Part shown: positions 25,008 to 37,367 of the stretch, one piece after another
Layout: each line of letters begins with the position of its first letter
Position numbering within the stretch: position 1 is the first letter of the stretch
Assembly: GCF_000227685.2 (NCBI RefSeq)
Contig: NZ_CP007029.1
Span: 1,958,501-2,022,500, forward strand
DNA length: 64,000 nt
Origin: Thioalkalivibrio paradoxus ARh 1
GTDB lineage: Bacteria > Pseudomonadota > Gammaproteobacteria > Ectothiorhodospirales > Ectothiorhodospiraceae
Direction: 5' to 3'
The notes under the pieces: model-generated
Told to the model about the DNA's origin: nothing
Databases searched by the model: none
What the model saw: only the letters and a program-made list of their open reading frames with translations
Translations under genes and position numbers: made by a program

Positions 25008-25987
25008 GCTGCCTCCCAGTTCAGCCGCACCGCGGCGCAGGGCGCGTAGCCCTGCTGCACCGTTTCCGGGATGGTCTTGGACATTCGGCCGGCGCCGCCA
25101 AGCCCCTGCCCCAGAAAGCCGGCGCGCGGCGGCGAGTCCATCGCGAACAAGCCTCCGGTACCCGCGAGCAGTACCGGTGTTTTGAACGGCCCGCCCCGCC
25201 CGTAGACCGCACGGTCGCCGTGCCGGCCGAAGCGCGTGAACACTTCGTAGAACGCGCGGTCCGGGCGCAGGCCGAGGCCTTGCGGCGCACACGGTGCCAG
25301 GGTGAAACAGGCGTTGGCGTCGGGGGCCGCTACCAGGGTGGCGGGGTCCGCTGCGGTCACGTCGAACTTGCCCAGCCCGATGCTGGCGTCGCGACCGTAG
25401 CCGGTGCGCCCGATATCGTCGAGCAGCGTAATCGCCTCGTCGCGGCCGATCCGTTCCGGATCCAGCAACAGATACAGATCGAGTTGCGTTCCCTGCGCAT
25501 ACCAGTACTGCGCCTGGGTATAGGGCGCGAACGCGCCGGGGCCGGTAGTGCCGCTGCGCCGGTCGATGCTGTTGTGCGGCTGGGCGCGGTGGCTCGCAAG
25601 CCGCGCCGGTGCCGATGTCCCGGCCTGTTGCCGAACCACGGCCGCGTCGTCCATCGCCTCGTGCAGCCAGTCCTCCACCGGACGGGCCAGTGCCTGAAGC
25701 GGTAGCCAGCGCCGCTTTTTGACCGCCTTGCGGTCGCTGTCCGGGATCGGCCGAAAGCGATACAGGGGCAGCGCCGGCCGGGGCAGGAATCCTGCCGGGA
25801 AGGCATCGGAGCACACCGCGAACGGGCGTCCCTGCGTGTATCCATCGAGCAATTCCCGCAGGTGTTCCTCGCCTCGGCGGTTGCGCACGGCCCAGCACAA
25901 CTGTCCGAACAGGGTGTCTCCCCGCAACGGTCCCCCGAAGGCGGACCGGGGGCGCAGCGTGAGGCGCAATGTTTCCATGGCGGGCAT
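25004..25987 (-). CDS. csm4: Type III-A RAMP protein Csm4
   Basis: 327 aa. It begins with a RAMP strand (LRLTLRPRSAFGGPLRGDTL) and FGQLCWAVRNR; RTGYGRDASIGLGKFDV is the glycine-rich loop, and the C-terminus carries GFLGQGLGGAGRMSKT. Csm4 binds Csm1 and the crRNA 5' handle. It lies four bases downstream of the csm3 stop and overlaps csm5. M4 is an alternative start. Confidence 0.93.
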   Translation of the reverse strand: MPAMETLRLTLRPRSAFGGPLRGDTLFGQLCWAVRNRRGEEHLRELLDGYTQGRPFAVCSDAFPAGFLPRPALPLYRFRPIPDSDRKAVKKRRWLPLQALARPVEDWLHEAMDDAAVVRQQAGTSAPARLASHRAQPHNSIDRRSGTTGPGAFAPYTQAQYWYAQGTQLDLYLLLDPERIGRDEAITLLDDIGRTGYGRDASIGLGKFDVTAADPATLVAAPDANACFTLAPCAPQGLGLRPDRAFYEVFTRFGRHGDRAVYGRGGPFKTPVLLAGTGGLFAMDSPPRAGFLGQGLGGAGRMSKTIPETVQQGYAPCAAVRLNWEAA

Positions 25988-25991
25988 CGCG

Positions 25992-26702
25992 TCAGACCGC
26001 GACGGAGGCCAGGCGATCCTGCAGCGTTTGCCCGTCCCAGGTCAGCGCGTTGAAGCGCAGCTTGCCGTAACCGCGCGAGCCGGATCCGCCGATTCCGGTG
26101 AGTTCGAGCAGGCGCAGCCCGCGCAGGATGTCGGGCATCAGGTCTTCGCCGTCGATCACCTTCAGGGTCAGCCGGAAATCGAAGCGGGCGCCGGCCGGCA
26201 CGCGCTCGGTGTTCCGGGGGTTGTCCGCGACGCCCTTGATGCGGTCGATCATGTTTTCGAACTTGGTCTCGGTGAGCAGCAGGTTCTTGCTGCCCATTTC
26301 GCTCACCCAGGCCGGGTCGAGGTCGCAGTCCCAGAAAGCGAGTCGGGTCGGCCCGATCGACGCGATCAGTTCTTCGTTCTGACCCGAGCCCTCGGGTGCG
26401 CCGCCGAAGAGTTTCAGGATGCTGCGCCCCGCCTCTGCCGCCTGTTCCGGCAGCGCCTGCAGGTGCCTGAACCCGAGCGGCTTGCCCTGGGTTGCCTCCA
26501 CCACGCCGGCACGCCATTCCAGCAGGCTGCGCATCTTGCCCTTCAGGCTGGAGCCGGGAATGTAGGGTTCGTGGGTGAACGGGTTCTTGATCACCGGGTT
26601 GTCGGTGCCACCGATGTGCATCTCGGTGTTGCCGCTGCCGATGTGCAGACCGGAGATCAACTCGATCTGGCCCCGGATCTCGCCGATGTGGGTGAGCTGC
26701 AT
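25992..26702 (-). CDS. csm3: Type III-A backbone and target-RNA slicer Csm3
   Basis: 236 aa. The RAMP start is GEIRGQIELISGLHIGSGNT, then IGGTDNPVIKNPFTHEPYIP. D34 in GGTDNPV corresponds to the catalytic Asp of Csm3, so RNA slicing is predicted active. The C-terminal glycine-rich loop is LTGIGGSGSRGYGKLRF. It is separated by 21 bp from csm2 upstream. Confidence 0.96.
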   Translation of the reverse strand: MQLTHIGEIRGQIELISGLHIGSGNTEMHIGGTDNPVIKNPFTHEPYIPGSSLKGKMRSLLEWRAGVVEATQGKPLGFRHLQALPEQAAEAGRSILKLFGGAPEGSGQNEELIASIGPTRLAFWDCDLDPAWVSEMGSKNLLLTETKFENMIDRIKGVADNPRNTERVPAGARFDFRLTLKVIDGEDLMPDILRGLRLLELTGIGGSGSRGYGKLRFNALTWDGQTLQDRLASVAV

Positions 26703-26723
26703 GGCTTCGTTCTCCTTTTCTCG

Positions 26724-27224
26724 TCAGCCGCTCGGGCGTTCCACCTTGTAGAAGCCCATGAAGGCCTCGAAGAAGAGCTTGAAATTGCGCAGCACGGAAG
26801 GGCTGGTGACCTGCCCGAGGCAGTGATGCATCAGGTCCACGAAATTGCGGTCCACGTGCTTGCGCCCCTCGGCATACGCGGCCTTCGCGTTCAGCATGCG
26901 AATGAACGGCAGGTACTCGTGGAACCGGTCCTCGTCACGGCGTACCTTCTCTTCCCACATCACCAGTTCGTCGTAGAACTGCCGCAACTGGGTCGGCTTG
27001 TTTTTCTGGTTCTTGCGGTCCCCCGCCACCTGTTGCGCGGCCCGGCGGGCAACGTCGTCGAACAAATCCGGCGGCAGGTGGCCGCCCTCCGGGGGGCTGA
27101 GCTGGATGCGCGAGGTGTCCAGGCGCTCGAACGGCGCCGGTCCCTTGCCGCCGCCCGGCCCGCGGCGGCCACCGCCAAACGTACCCCGCCTGCGATCGCC
27201 CTGTGGTGTTCCTTGCTGCGCCAT
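26724..27224 (-). CDS. csm2: Type III-A small subunit Csm2
   Basis: 166 aa. The first ~45 residues are Gly/Arg-rich and probably disordered. The helical core follows: KPTQLRQFYDELVMWEEKV, then FHEYLPFIRMLNAKAAYAEG and the C-terminal KLFFEAFMGFYK. The ATG follows an AAGGAG ribosome site. It lies 11 bp after csm1. The basic N-terminal tail is unusual for Csm2 and could touch RNA; this is inference. Confidence 0.92.
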   Translation of the reverse strand: MAQQGTPQGDRRRGTFGGGRRGPGGGKGPAPFERLDTSRIQLSPPEGGHLPPDLFDDVARRAAQQVAGDRKNQKNKPTQLRQFYDELVMWEEKVRRDEDRFHEYLPFIRMLNAKAAYAEGRKHVDRNFVDLMHHCLGQVTSPSVLRNFKLFFEAFMGFYKVERPSG

Positions 27225-27235
27225 GGCCAACTCCT

Positions 27236-29932
27236 TCAGTAACGGTGTTGATACAGGTAGGGGAAAAGCGCCAGTTTGAATGTGCTGCCAAAGCGCTGGA
27301 TGCCACCGCCGAGCAGGGTGCCCAGACGCTGTTGCCAGAGATTGCGCGCGGCGGGGGACATCCCGCGGTGATGTTCGAGCATGCGGCGTGTTCGGTAGAC
27401 GAAACGCGAGTTCCACAACGCATCTTCGATGCGGCCTTCCCCGCGTTGCAGGCGCCCGGCCATGTCGGCCAGGCCATGCAAGCCATAGAGGTAACTCGTG
27501 CTGAGCGCGATTTCGCCGCTCGCAGCCGCCAGTTCGTCGTGCAGCCCCCACAGGGTTTCCCAGTCCTCCCAGGACACCGTGTAGCCGAAACAGGTCAGCG
27601 CGTCCTTCACATACTCTCCGGCCTCGTTCTGCCGTGCCTTCGCCTGGTCCAGCGCCTCGTCGGCCAGCGCGCCCATCTGGCGAATCGGCAGACCCGGCTT
27701 GGTCATCGCCAAGCCGGCGGAGAAGTGGATGCCGGGATTCCCGGCGACGTAGCGGGCAAACTCGCGGCGCATCTCGCGGGCCAGCTGCATGGTGCTGCGC
27801 CAGGGTCCGATCAGGAAGAAGTCGTCGCCGCCGGCAAAGACGGTATAGGCGGAAGTCCGCTTCTGCTGGCAATGCCAGGGCAACCAGATCGCGAAGAACG
27901 CATTCATCTGCCGCGACAGCGCGGCCATCTTCGCGAAGGTGGGCGGCTCCAGCCCCGTTTCGAAGATCGCACCGAGGTTGTCGACATCGCCCTTCAGCGT
28001 GACCAGCGCCTCGATGCCGCGATAATTCCCGGCGGCGTCCGGCTCGCGGTCGTCGCAGGCGAGGTGCTCCAGGGTCTTCGGAGCCTGCGGTTCCAGCCCT
28101 TCCCGAAGTTCTGCCGGCAGGCGCTGGTAACGTCCCTGTTCCCACTCGTTCTGGCTGCCGAACCGCGGCACGTACCCGTTGATAAAGCGCCGGGCATAGC
28201 CCGAGAACAGCGGTGTATCCTCGCGGTCCGGGAGGCTGAAATCCCAGGCGCGGCGCAGGTTGCCGTTGCGCGCGGCCATGCCGAATCGCCCGGTCTGGTC
28301 GTCGCCACCGGTAAACTGCACGGCATAGCCGAACACCGGCAGTTCCAGCGTGTTGTGGTCCAACGAATCTCGGGTGATCAGCAGCCGTTGCTTCCCTGCC
28401 AGATGGCGGCCCACCGCGATCTGGTCCGCAGCCAGACGGCTGACAGCGACCCCGTTTTCCCGGCGCGTCGCCGGTGCGCGCCCGTCGATCTCGCAGACCC
28501 CGAGTGCCGGGTCGAAGCGATCCAGGAAGCCCTCGAACAGCGGCGCCGGCGCGCCCGCCGCGCACAGGTCGAAGCGCCGGGCCTTGGCCTGTTGCAGCGC
28601 TTCGAACAAACGCTTGATCAGGCGCTGGAACGGGGCCTCGGCCGCATCCTTGCGGCGCAGGAAATCGTTGCAGCAGGCGGGGAGCCAGGCCAGCCCGATC
28701 CCCGACTCGCCGAAACAGTGTTCGAGGAACCAGGCGTCGAGTTCGCGTTGTACGCGCTGCAGGGCCGCCACGGTCTCGTCGGTATTCGGGGCGACGATCA
28801 GGAACTTGCCGGCCGCGTTGATCACCTGGCTGGTCGGAGGCAGCCCCAGGGTATCGAGGATGCGCAGTGCCGCGCATTCCGTGAGCAGCGACACGTAAAA
28901 CGATCGGCCGCGCAGCAGCCTTGCCGCACGCTTCTGCGTCTCGCCGCCGCTGGCGAAGATGAACTCCTGGATGCCGAAGAGATCGCCCTGGATCAGCAGC
29001 AGTTTCGGTTCGTCCCAGTCCGGGCGATGCCAGTCCGCCAGGCGTGCGCGAACCTGCGCGCGATCGTCGTCGCGATCGTGATGGTAGCGCCAGAGCGCGG
29101 TGGCCAGCGCGGCGGTGGTGCGGGAATGATCGTATAGCGAGACATCCGGGCGGGTGCCGAACGCGGTTGCCGACGGGATCGCCTGCGTGTAGCAGGCCCA
29201 GGCGGAGTCGAAGTGATCCAGCCACAGCGGCCAGTTACCGCGGTGGCTGGACGGGATCGCGTCCAGCGCGCCGCGGAACGCATCCCACAGCCGTGCATAC
29301 TCCCGCTGAGCGACGGTGTTGTCTGCGGTTTCGTAGCCCGCCGCAGCCACCGGGAAGATGGCCTGCACGGAGAGCGGCTGCAACGGGTAGCGGTAATGCA
29401 GATCCTGCCGCCGCACCCTGCCCCGGTCGGTGCCGGCCGCAACCTGTTCGAACAGCGTGAGCTGGCGGGCGGTGAAGTGGTTGCGGCCCTCGCGCGTCTG
29501 GTCCTTCGACCGGTTGTACTCGTCGAAGGCCTCACGCTCGAAACCGGAAGCGACCCGGTCGGCGGTGGCCACGAGCCATTGCAGGTAGGTTTCGGGCTTG
29601 TGATGCCGGCTTGCGGCATTCACGATCGAGTCGTCGACATCCGGGGCGTTCCACGCCGCAAAGGGTGCGATGTCGCGGCCCACGAGCTCGGGGAAACGGC
29701 GTTCGATCAAGTCCCAGGCCAACGCCGTGTAGGCGGCATGGCGGTGGCTGTGCCAGCCGCGACCGCCGGCCTCGTGGTAGGGGCAATACTGCGTGAGGTG
29801 GGTATCGAGCCGGTCCGGCGGCACTTCCAGCCGCGCGCGTTCGGCGAACTTTCCCAGGTCGTGCAGGTAGGCGGCCAACGCCACCCGGCAGGATGCGTCC
29901 AGCAACGGATGCTGCGCTACGGGCTCGTCCAT
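27236..29932 (-). CDS. csm1: Cas10 of type III-A (Csm1) with HD and GGDD
   Basis: 898 aa. The HD motif is at H24-D25 (YLHDLGKF), followed by HSHRHAAYTA and NAASRHHKPET, so the ssDNase domain looks complete. The cyclase palm motif GGDD is at about 701-704 (VFAGGDDFFLIGPWR), preceded by LKGDVDNLGAIFE. An earlier FTGGDDQTG is not in a palm context. A GGGGGGAGGGAG run just upstream of this ATG sets the start. It heads the csm operon, which has no cas6, cas1, cas2 or csm6 of its own. Confidence 0.96.
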   Translation of the reverse strand: MDEPVAQHPLLDASCRVALAAYLHDLGKFAERARLEVPPDRLDTHLTQYCPYHEAGGRGWHSHRHAAYTALAWDLIERRFPELVGRDIAPFAAWNAPDVDDSIVNAASRHHKPETYLQWLVATADRVASGFEREAFDEYNRSKDQTREGRNHFTARQLTLFEQVAAGTDRGRVRRQDLHYRYPLQPLSVQAIFPVAAAGYETADNTVAQREYARLWDAFRGALDAIPSSHRGNWPLWLDHFDSAWACYTQAIPSATAFGTRPDVSLYDHSRTTAALATALWRYHHDRDDDRAQVRARLADWHRPDWDEPKLLLIQGDLFGIQEFIFASGGETQKRAARLLRGRSFYVSLLTECAALRILDTLGLPPTSQVINAAGKFLIVAPNTDETVAALQRVQRELDAWFLEHCFGESGIGLAWLPACCNDFLRRKDAAEAPFQRLIKRLFEALQQAKARRFDLCAAGAPAPLFEGFLDRFDPALGVCEIDGRAPATRRENGVAVSRLAADQIAVGRHLAGKQRLLITRDSLDHNTLELPVFGYAVQFTGGDDQTGRFGMAARNGNLRRAWDFSLPDREDTPLFSGYARRFINGYVPRFGSQNEWEQGRYQRLPAELREGLEPQAPKTLEHLACDDREPDAAGNYRGIEALVTLKGDVDNLGAIFETGLEPPTFAKMAALSRQMNAFFAIWLPWHCQQKRTSAYTVFAGGDDFFLIGPWRSTMQLAREMRREFARYVAGNPGIHFSAGLAMTKPGLPIRQMGALADEALDQAKARQNEAGEYVKDALTCFGYTVSWEDWETLWGLHDELAAASGEIALSTSYLYGLHGLADMAGRLQRGEGRIEDALWNSRFVYRTRRMLEHHRGMSPAARNLWQQRLGTLLGGGIQRFGSTFKLALFPYLYQHRY

Positions 29933-30130
29933 CTCCCTCCCCCCATCCAGTGGTCCAGCGGTCCCAGCCCGCGTCCCTGACCTCGGCACCTTGCATCAAT
30001 GCACCACGAGGGGCAAGCCTCGCAAGCTTGCGGCGCGCCGGGAGTCTGGCCGTCAATCCATGGAGGTTCGGGCAGCGGCGCGGGCTGTCACACGCTTTCA
30101 CCCCGACCACGCCACCCGCGCGCCCGAAGC

Positions 30131-30152
30131 ATGCGGCGCTGCGACGCCGCAT
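30131..30152. other. Perfect 8-bp inverted repeat upstream of csrA
   Basis: ATGCGGCG, a six-base loop, then CGCCGCAT. It lies in the 283-bp gap between the divergent csm1 and csrA genes and is followed by TTGACC, a possible -35 box, but no convincing -10 follows. It may be an operator or an RNA hairpin. The rest of the gap shows nothing else recognisable. Confidence 0.35.
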
Positions 30153-30215
30153 TGACCTGCTGGCGTGTCTGTCCGATTCTTATTGGCAGGAATCCGACGC
30201 AAGGAGCGCGCAATC

Positions 30216-30395
30216 GTGTATATCCAGACCCGACGCACCGGTGAAACCCTTGTCCTTGGGGACGGGATTCGCATCACCGTGGTGAGCATCAAGAACGAGC
30301 AGGTTCGGATCGGCATCGCCGCAGCACGAGACGTGAAAGTGCTGCGCAAGGAACTGGTGCGGGACCCCACCGACGACGGCGCTGCCCAACCCTGA
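30216..30395 (+). CDS. csrA: CsrA-family RNA-binding regulator, short paralogue
   Basis: 59 aa from a GTG preceded by AAGGAG at a nine-base spacing; an ATG 17 codons upstream lacks such a site. The core YIQTRRTGETLVLGDGIRI, then VRIGIAAARDVKVLRKEL, fits CsrA, including the GxxVRIGI strand and the R in VLRKEL. It is shorter than, and divergent from, the second csrA at 30682-30903. CsrA dimers bind GGA motifs in mRNA leaders. It borders the CRISPR locus. Confidence 0.88.
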   Translation: MYIQTRRTGETLVLGDGIRITVVSIKNEQVRIGIAAARDVKVLRKELVRDPTDDGAAQP

Positions 30396-30417
30396 GTTCC
30401 CGACCCATGGCGGGGGA

Positions 30418-30442
30418 ACAAAAAAGGCACTCAAAAGTGCCT
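30418..30442 (-). terminator. Rho-independent terminator after tRNA-Ser
   Basis: Read on the minus strand: AGGCACT, a four-base TTTG loop, AGTGCCT, then a run of T. It lies 17 bp beyond the tRNA 3' end. The stem is symmetric, so it may also stop csrA transcripts from the other side, where the tail has fewer T residues. Confidence 0.85.
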
Positions 30443-30458
30443 GATTCCTCGTAGAGAG

Positions 30459-30549
30459 TGGCGGAGAGAGAGGGATTCGAACCCTCGATGGGCTTTTGAC
30501 CCATACTCCCTTAGCAGGGGAGCGCCTTCGACCACTCGGCCATCTCTCC
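30459..30549 (-). tRNA. tRNA-Ser(GCU)
   Basis: 91 nt including an encoded CCA. The acceptor stem GGAGAGA pairs with TCTCTCC, the anticodon loop is CTGCTAA (anticodon GCT), the long variable arm is typical of class II tRNA-Ser, and the T-loop is GGTTCGAATCC. A terminator follows directly. It is the first conserved housekeeping gene next to the CRISPR locus on this side. Confidence 0.97.
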
Positions 30550-30681
30550 GAACTGGGGGCAAAGGATACGGGGTTGGGGGCCAAATGGGAAGAGCAGATC
30601 CGCCGGCGCCAATCGCGCGCCGAACTTCCACGAGCCCTGAAAACCACTCCAGGGCCTGCAGTCGCCCATACCCGTTCAGCC

Positions 30682-30903
30682 TCAGTTGGTACTGGCTTTC
30701 GGGTCGTCGGACACGCCGGGATCTCCGCCCTCGCCGCGGCTCTCGCGCTGGATCCGCTCGTAGATCTCCTCCCGGTGGACGGCGACGTCCTGCGGTGCGT
30801 TGATCCCGATCCGAACCTGATTGCCCTTGACACCCAGCACCGTCACGGAGATCTCTTCTCCGATCATCAAGGTCTCGCCCACGCGTCGCGTCAAAATAAG
30901 CAT
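30682..30903 (-). CDS. csrA: Carbon storage regulator CsrA
   Basis: 73 aa: [20 protein letters not shown], then [19 protein letters not shown], the canonical CsrA with L4, R44-type residues and the conserved HREEIYERI helix. The C-terminal tail is extended and acidic. It is downstream of lysC and upstream of tRNA-Ser, the usual gammaproteobacterial order. It post-transcriptionally controls carbon storage and motility. Confidence 0.96.
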   Translation of the reverse strand: MLILTRRVGETLMIGEEISVTVLGVKGNQVRIGINAPQDVAVHREEIYERIQRESRGEGGDPGVSDDPKASTN

Positions 30904-30970
30904 GCTGTTCTCCAGACTGCCTGTATCGTGTCGGACGGTTTCGGTCGCCCGCTTGCCGTTGTTTCCGCCG

Positions 30971-32212
30971 TTACCGGTCCGTGGATTGACCGGTCGGTTC
31001 CTGCTCGAGTTCAAAGGCATCGTGCAACGTACGGACACCCAGCTCTAAGTACTTCTCGTCCACCACTACGGAAATCTTGATCTCGGATGTGGAAATCATC
31101 CGTATGTTGATGGATTCACGGGCAAGTGCCTCGAACATGCGGCTCGCAATACCCGCATGCGACCGCATCCCGACACCGACCACCGAGATCTTCGCGATCT
31201 TGGTGTCTCCGGCAACGTTGCGGGCACCCAGTTCGCCGGACACCTGTTCCAGTATGCCCAGTGCCTTCTCGTAATCGTTTCTGTGCACCGTGAAGGTAAA
31301 GTCCGTGGTGTTGTCGGCGCCAACGTTCTGCACGATCATGTCGACTTCGATATTCGCGTCCGCGATCGGGCCCAGGATCCGGTAGGCGACACCCGGCTGG
31401 TCCGGCACCCCCTGTATCGTCAACTGTGCCTCGTTCTGGTTGAACGCGATACCTGCCACCAGCGCCTGCTCCACGCGGCCTTCCTCCGTTGTGATCAGTG
31501 TCCCCTGACCTTCCTCGAACGAGGACAATACCCGCAGGGGCACATTGTATTTTCCGGCAAACTCCACTGCGCGAATCTGCAACACCTTCGAACCGAGACT
31601 GGCCATCTCCAGCATCTCCTCGAAGGTGATGCGCTCCAGCCGCCGCGCACGCTTCACGACTCTCGGATCCGTGGTATAGACACCGTCGACGTCGGTATAA
31701 ATCCGGCATTCGTCGGCATTCAGCGCTGCCGCCAGCGCCACCGCGGTAGTATCGGATCCGCCACGTCCCAGCGTGGTGATCGCGCCTTCTTCGCTGATGC
31801 CCTGGAATCCCGCCACCACGACTACGCGCCCGGCTTCGAGATCGCCACGAATGCGGCTGTCGTCGATGCTGCGGATACGCGCTTTATTATGGGCGCTGTC
31901 GGTCAGGATGCGCACCTGCCCTCCGGTATAGGAACGCGCAGGGCAGCCATATGCCTCCAGTGCCATGGAAAGCAACGCGATCGTCACCTGTTCACCGGTA
32001 GACAGCAGCACGTCGAGCTCCCTTCCCTCTGCACGGGGATGGAGTTCGCGCGCAAGACCCAGCAGGCGATCGGTTTCCCCGCTCATCGCGGATACCACCA
32101 CGACCAGGGAATGGCCATCGCCGCGAAGCCGCAACGCGCGTTCGGCGACGTTCCGGATACGCTCCGGCGTTCCGACCGACGTACCTCCAAATTTCAGAAC
32201 CAACAGGGACAT
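30971..32212 (-). CDS. lysC: Aspartate kinase
   Basis: 413 aa. The amino-acid kinase domain has [16 protein letters not shown] and [18 protein letters not shown]; two ACT domains follow after about residue 265 ([20 protein letters not shown] and [15 protein letters not shown]). It phosphorylates aspartate at the start of lysine, threonine and methionine synthesis and is usually feedback-regulated through the ACT domains. It lies in the conserved order alaS-lysC-csrA. The ATG at MSLLVLKF fits the family better than the ATG 11 codons upstream. Confidence 0.97.
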   Translation of the reverse strand: MSLLVLKFGGTSVGTPERIRNVAERALRLRGDGHSLVVVVSAMSGETDRLLGLARELHPRAEGRELDVLLSTGEQVTIALLSMALEAYGCPARSYTGGQVRILTDSAHNKARIRSIDDSRIRGDLEAGRVVVVAGFQGISEEGAITTLGRGGSDTTAVALAAALNADECRIYTDVDGVYTTDPRVVKRARRLERITFEEMLEMASLGSKVLQIRAVEFAGKYNVPLRVLSSFEEGQGTLITTEEGRVEQALVAGIAFNQNEAQLTIQGVPDQPGVAYRILGPIADANIEVDMIVQNVGADNTTDFTFTVHRNDYEKALGILEQVSGELGARNVAGDTKIAKISVVGVGMRSHAGIASRMFEALARESINIRMISTSEIKISVVVDEKYLELGVRTLHDAFELEQEPTGQSTDR

Positions 32213-32589
32213 GAGGCGTTCTCGATTCCAGTTCAACGCAAGCAAGACAACCGCTTACTGATCATCACGAAAGCTCCGTGGAAGGCCGAACCACTGCTCA
32301 GCCCGACCGCCGCCGCGAGCGAGGCAAGTCATCCCTGCGAGTCGGTCGGACCGACGGCGATGGGTCGCGACGCCCCGTAACGCTGCGCTCGCGGCCAAAG
32401 GCTGCGTTCCGCGCGATGACGGTGGCGGCGGATTCTGCCATTTCGCACTGGCGGAGCTTTCGCGATCTCCAAGACCATGTATTCGAATATATCTTTATAA
32501 CTATTACAATATAGCTTTTGAACTATTACCCGACTCGAATAAAACGGAGTACAAAGGCCGTGGCCGTTCCCAAAACAGGCTGGTCGCGA
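32213..32589. other. Intergenic region with an AT-rich patch (possible lysC promoter)
   Basis: 377 bp between alaS and lysC without a gene. Positions about 32478-32560 are strikingly AT-rich for this genome. On the minus strand TTCAAA, 17 bases and TATAAA could be a promoter for lysC-csrA. No terminator hairpin for alaS is evident. Confidence 0.4.
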
Positions 32590-35205
<2,616 letters not shown>

Positions 35206-35268
35206 GAAATCGGATGCATGTTGCGGAAACGCACAGATTACCACGCGGATGCAACACTTGCGCAGATT

Positions 35269-35760
35269 TCATTCCGAAGAATGCTCGCTTTCCCGCCATC
35301 GGGCGAGCCCTGCATTCGCCGTAGCCGCCGCAAAACCGCGCTGCAGCAAATAGCGCAGAACGCGCTTGCGGTCGTCGGCGGTCGCAGGCGGCAGACCGAA
35401 ATGCCGCCGCGCCTGATGCATCGCCTGCGCCGGCCAGTCTGCTTCCAGCGCCTCGATGGCATGGTCGATGTCGGCCGCGTCAATCGCGTGTTGCGCCAGT
35501 TCCGCGCGTATGCGCGTCTCTCCATAGCCCTGGAACAGCCGGTGGCGCGCCATCGTTTCGGCAAAGCGCCGTTCGCTCAGCAGCTCCTCGGCGACCAGGC
35601 GCTCGACCCCGGCGCCGGCCGCGTCGGCGGTGAATCCCCGCTGCTGCAGTTTCCGGGTCAGCTCGAGCACGCCATGCTCGCGCCGCGCCAGCAGCCTTAG
35701 CGCGGCGGCATACGCGTCGTCTGGATCATCCCTCGGCGGTTTCGGCTTCGGCCTGCGCAT
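35269..35760 (-). CDS. recX: RecA regulator RecX
   Basis: 163 aa with RecX helical repeats: [40 protein letters not shown] and [19 protein letters not shown]. It inhibits or modulates RecA filaments. It overlaps the 3' end of recA by 35 bp in the same direction, so the two are co-expressed. Confidence 0.94.
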   Translation of the reverse strand: MRRPKPKPPRDDPDDAYAAALRLLARREHGVLELTRKLQQRGFTADAAGAGVERLVAEELLSERRFAETMARHRLFQGYGETRIRAELAQHAIDAADIDHAIEALEADWPAQAMHQARRHFGLPPATADDRKRVLRYLLQRGFAAATANAGLARWRESEHSSE

Positions 35761-36769
35761 GCGAACGTTCCGGGAGATAGCGTTCCCGCAGCGCCTGTTC
35801 GATCTCGTTCGCCATTTCGGGATGTTCCTTCAGGAACTGCCGGGCATTCTCCTTGCCCTGCCCGATGCGTTCGCCTTTGTAGCTGTACCAGGCGCCGGCC
35901 TTGTCGACCAGGCCCTGCTTGACGCCGAGTTCGATGACCTCGCCGAGGCGCGAGATGCCCTCGCCGTACAGGATCTCGAAGAACGCCTCCTTGAACGGCG
36001 GCGCCATCTTGTTCTTGACCACCTTCACGCGGGTCTCGTTGCCGACCACCTCGTCGCCGCGCTTGATCGCGCCGATGCGCCGGATGTCCATGCGGACCGA
36101 AGAATAGAACTTCAGCGCATTGCCGCCGGTCGTCGTCTCGGGACTGCCGAACATCACGCCGATTTTCATGCGGATCTGGTTGATGAACACGACCAGGGTA
36201 TTCGACCGCTTGATATTGGCGGTGAGCTTGCGCAGCGCCTGCGACATCAGCCGGGCCTGCAGACCGACGTGGGCGTCGCCCATTTCGCCCTCGATTTCCG
36301 CCTTCGGCGTCAGCGCGGCAACCGAGTCGACGACCACCAGGTCGACCGCGCCGCTGCGCACCAGCATGTCCGCGATCTCCAGCGCCTGCTCGCCGGTATC
36401 CGGCTGCGCAATCAGCAGTTCATCGACGTTCACCCCGAGCTTCTGCGCATAGCCGGGGTCGAGCGCGTGTTCGGCGTCGATGAACGCCGCGGTTCCGCCG
36501 AGCTTCTGGCACTCGGCCACGACCTGCAGCGTCAGGGTCGTCTTGCCGGAGGATTCCGGGCCATAGACCTCGACCACGCGCCCACGCGGCAGCCCGCCGA
36601 TCCCCAGCGCCACGTCCAGCGCGAGCGAGCCAGTGGAGATGACCTCGATATCGCGCACCGCGGTGCCGTCGCCCATGCGCATCACGGCACCCTTGCCGAA
36701 CTGCCGTTCGATCTGCCCCAGCGCGGCGGCAAGCGCCTTCTTGCGATTCTCGTCCACTGCGTCCTCCAT
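35726..36769 (-). CDS. recA: Recombinase RecA
   Basis: 347 aa. The Walker A motif GPESSGKTT, the L2-type region with [17 protein letters not shown], and the acidic C-terminus are all present. It is the central strand-exchange and SOS protein. A perfect LexA box could not be found in the 100-bp upstream gap, although TTGACG on that strand could be a -35 box. recX follows with overlap. Confidence 0.99.
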   Translation of the reverse strand: MEDAVDENRKKALAAALGQIERQFGKGAVMRMGDGTAVRDIEVISTGSLALDVALGIGGLPRGRVVEVYGPESSGKTTLTLQVVAECQKLGGTAAFIDAEHALDPGYAQKLGVNVDELLIAQPDTGEQALEIADMLVRSGAVDLVVVDSVAALTPKAEIEGEMGDAHVGLQARLMSQALRKLTANIKRSNTLVVFINQIRMKIGVMFGSPETTTGGNALKFYSSVRMDIRRIGAIKRGDEVVGNETRVKVVKNKMAPPFKEAFFEILYGEGISRLGEVIELGVKQGLVDKAGAWYSYKGERIGQGKENARQFLKEHPEMANEIEQALRERYLPERSHAQAEAETAEG

Positions 36770-36872
36770 GGTGAATGCGGTCGTTCCGACGGCGCCCGAG
36801 TATCCCACAACCGTCAATGCCAGCCCAAGCAGCCGGCCGCCCCTCAGGTGCATGCACAGGAACGGGGCGGAG

Positions 36873-37367
36873 TCATTCTCCTGCCAGTTCGTGCTCCAGC
36901 AGCTGCCCCAGCGCCCAGGCTGCCGCCGCAGCGCGCACCGCGGCGCGGTCGCCGGGGAATACCCGGGATTCGGTGCGCGCTGTGCCGCCCCGGCGCATCC
37001 AGCCGAACCAGACCAGGCCGACGGGCTTCTCCAGCGTCGCGCCGCCGGGGCCCGCGATCCCGGTCACCGACAGCGCAAGATCCGCCGTGCTCCTCTCCAG
37101 CGCTCCGGCGCACATTGCGGCCGCCACCGGCTCGCTCACTGCACCCCAACGTTCCAGCAGGCCCGGATCCACGCCGAGCAACCGCACCTTCGAGGCGTTG
37201 CTGTAGGTCACCCATCCGCACTCGAACCACGCCGAGCTGCCGGCCAGATCGGTCAGCGCCGCGGCAATCCCGCCGGCAGTGCACGATTCGGCGGTGCACA
37301 CCCGCAGGCCGCGCGCCTGCAATTGCCGCGCGAGCACCGCCACGACCTTGGCTACCGCATCCGCCAT
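36873..37367 (-). CDS. pncC: Nicotinamide-nucleotide amidohydrolase PncC (CinA C-terminal family)
   Basis: 164 aa, the stand-alone CinA C-terminal domain: [47 protein letters not shown] and KPVGLVWFG. It deamidates nicotinamide mononucleotide in NAD salvage. It is upstream of recA on the same strand, the usual arrangement, and divergent from mutS. Confidence 0.94.
   Translation of the reverse strand: MADAVAKVVAVLARQLQARGLRVCTAESCTAGGIAAALTDLAGSSAWFECGWVTYSNASKVRLLGVDPGLLERWGAVSEPVAAAMCAGALERSTADLALSVTGIAGPGGATLEKPVGLVWFGWMRRGGTARTESRVFPGDRAAVRAAAAAWALGQLLEHELAGE

Noticed and set aside
28300..28325. A second GGDD (FTGGDDQTG) in Csm1 suggesting a doubled cyclase site
   Set aside because: It is not in a palm-domain strand context; only VFAGGDDFFLIG at about residue 701 fits the Cas10 motif.
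36770..36872. LexA box upstream of recA
   Set aside because: The nearest candidate (CTGTGCATGCACCTGA) lacks the ACAG half-site; too weak to report as a feature.
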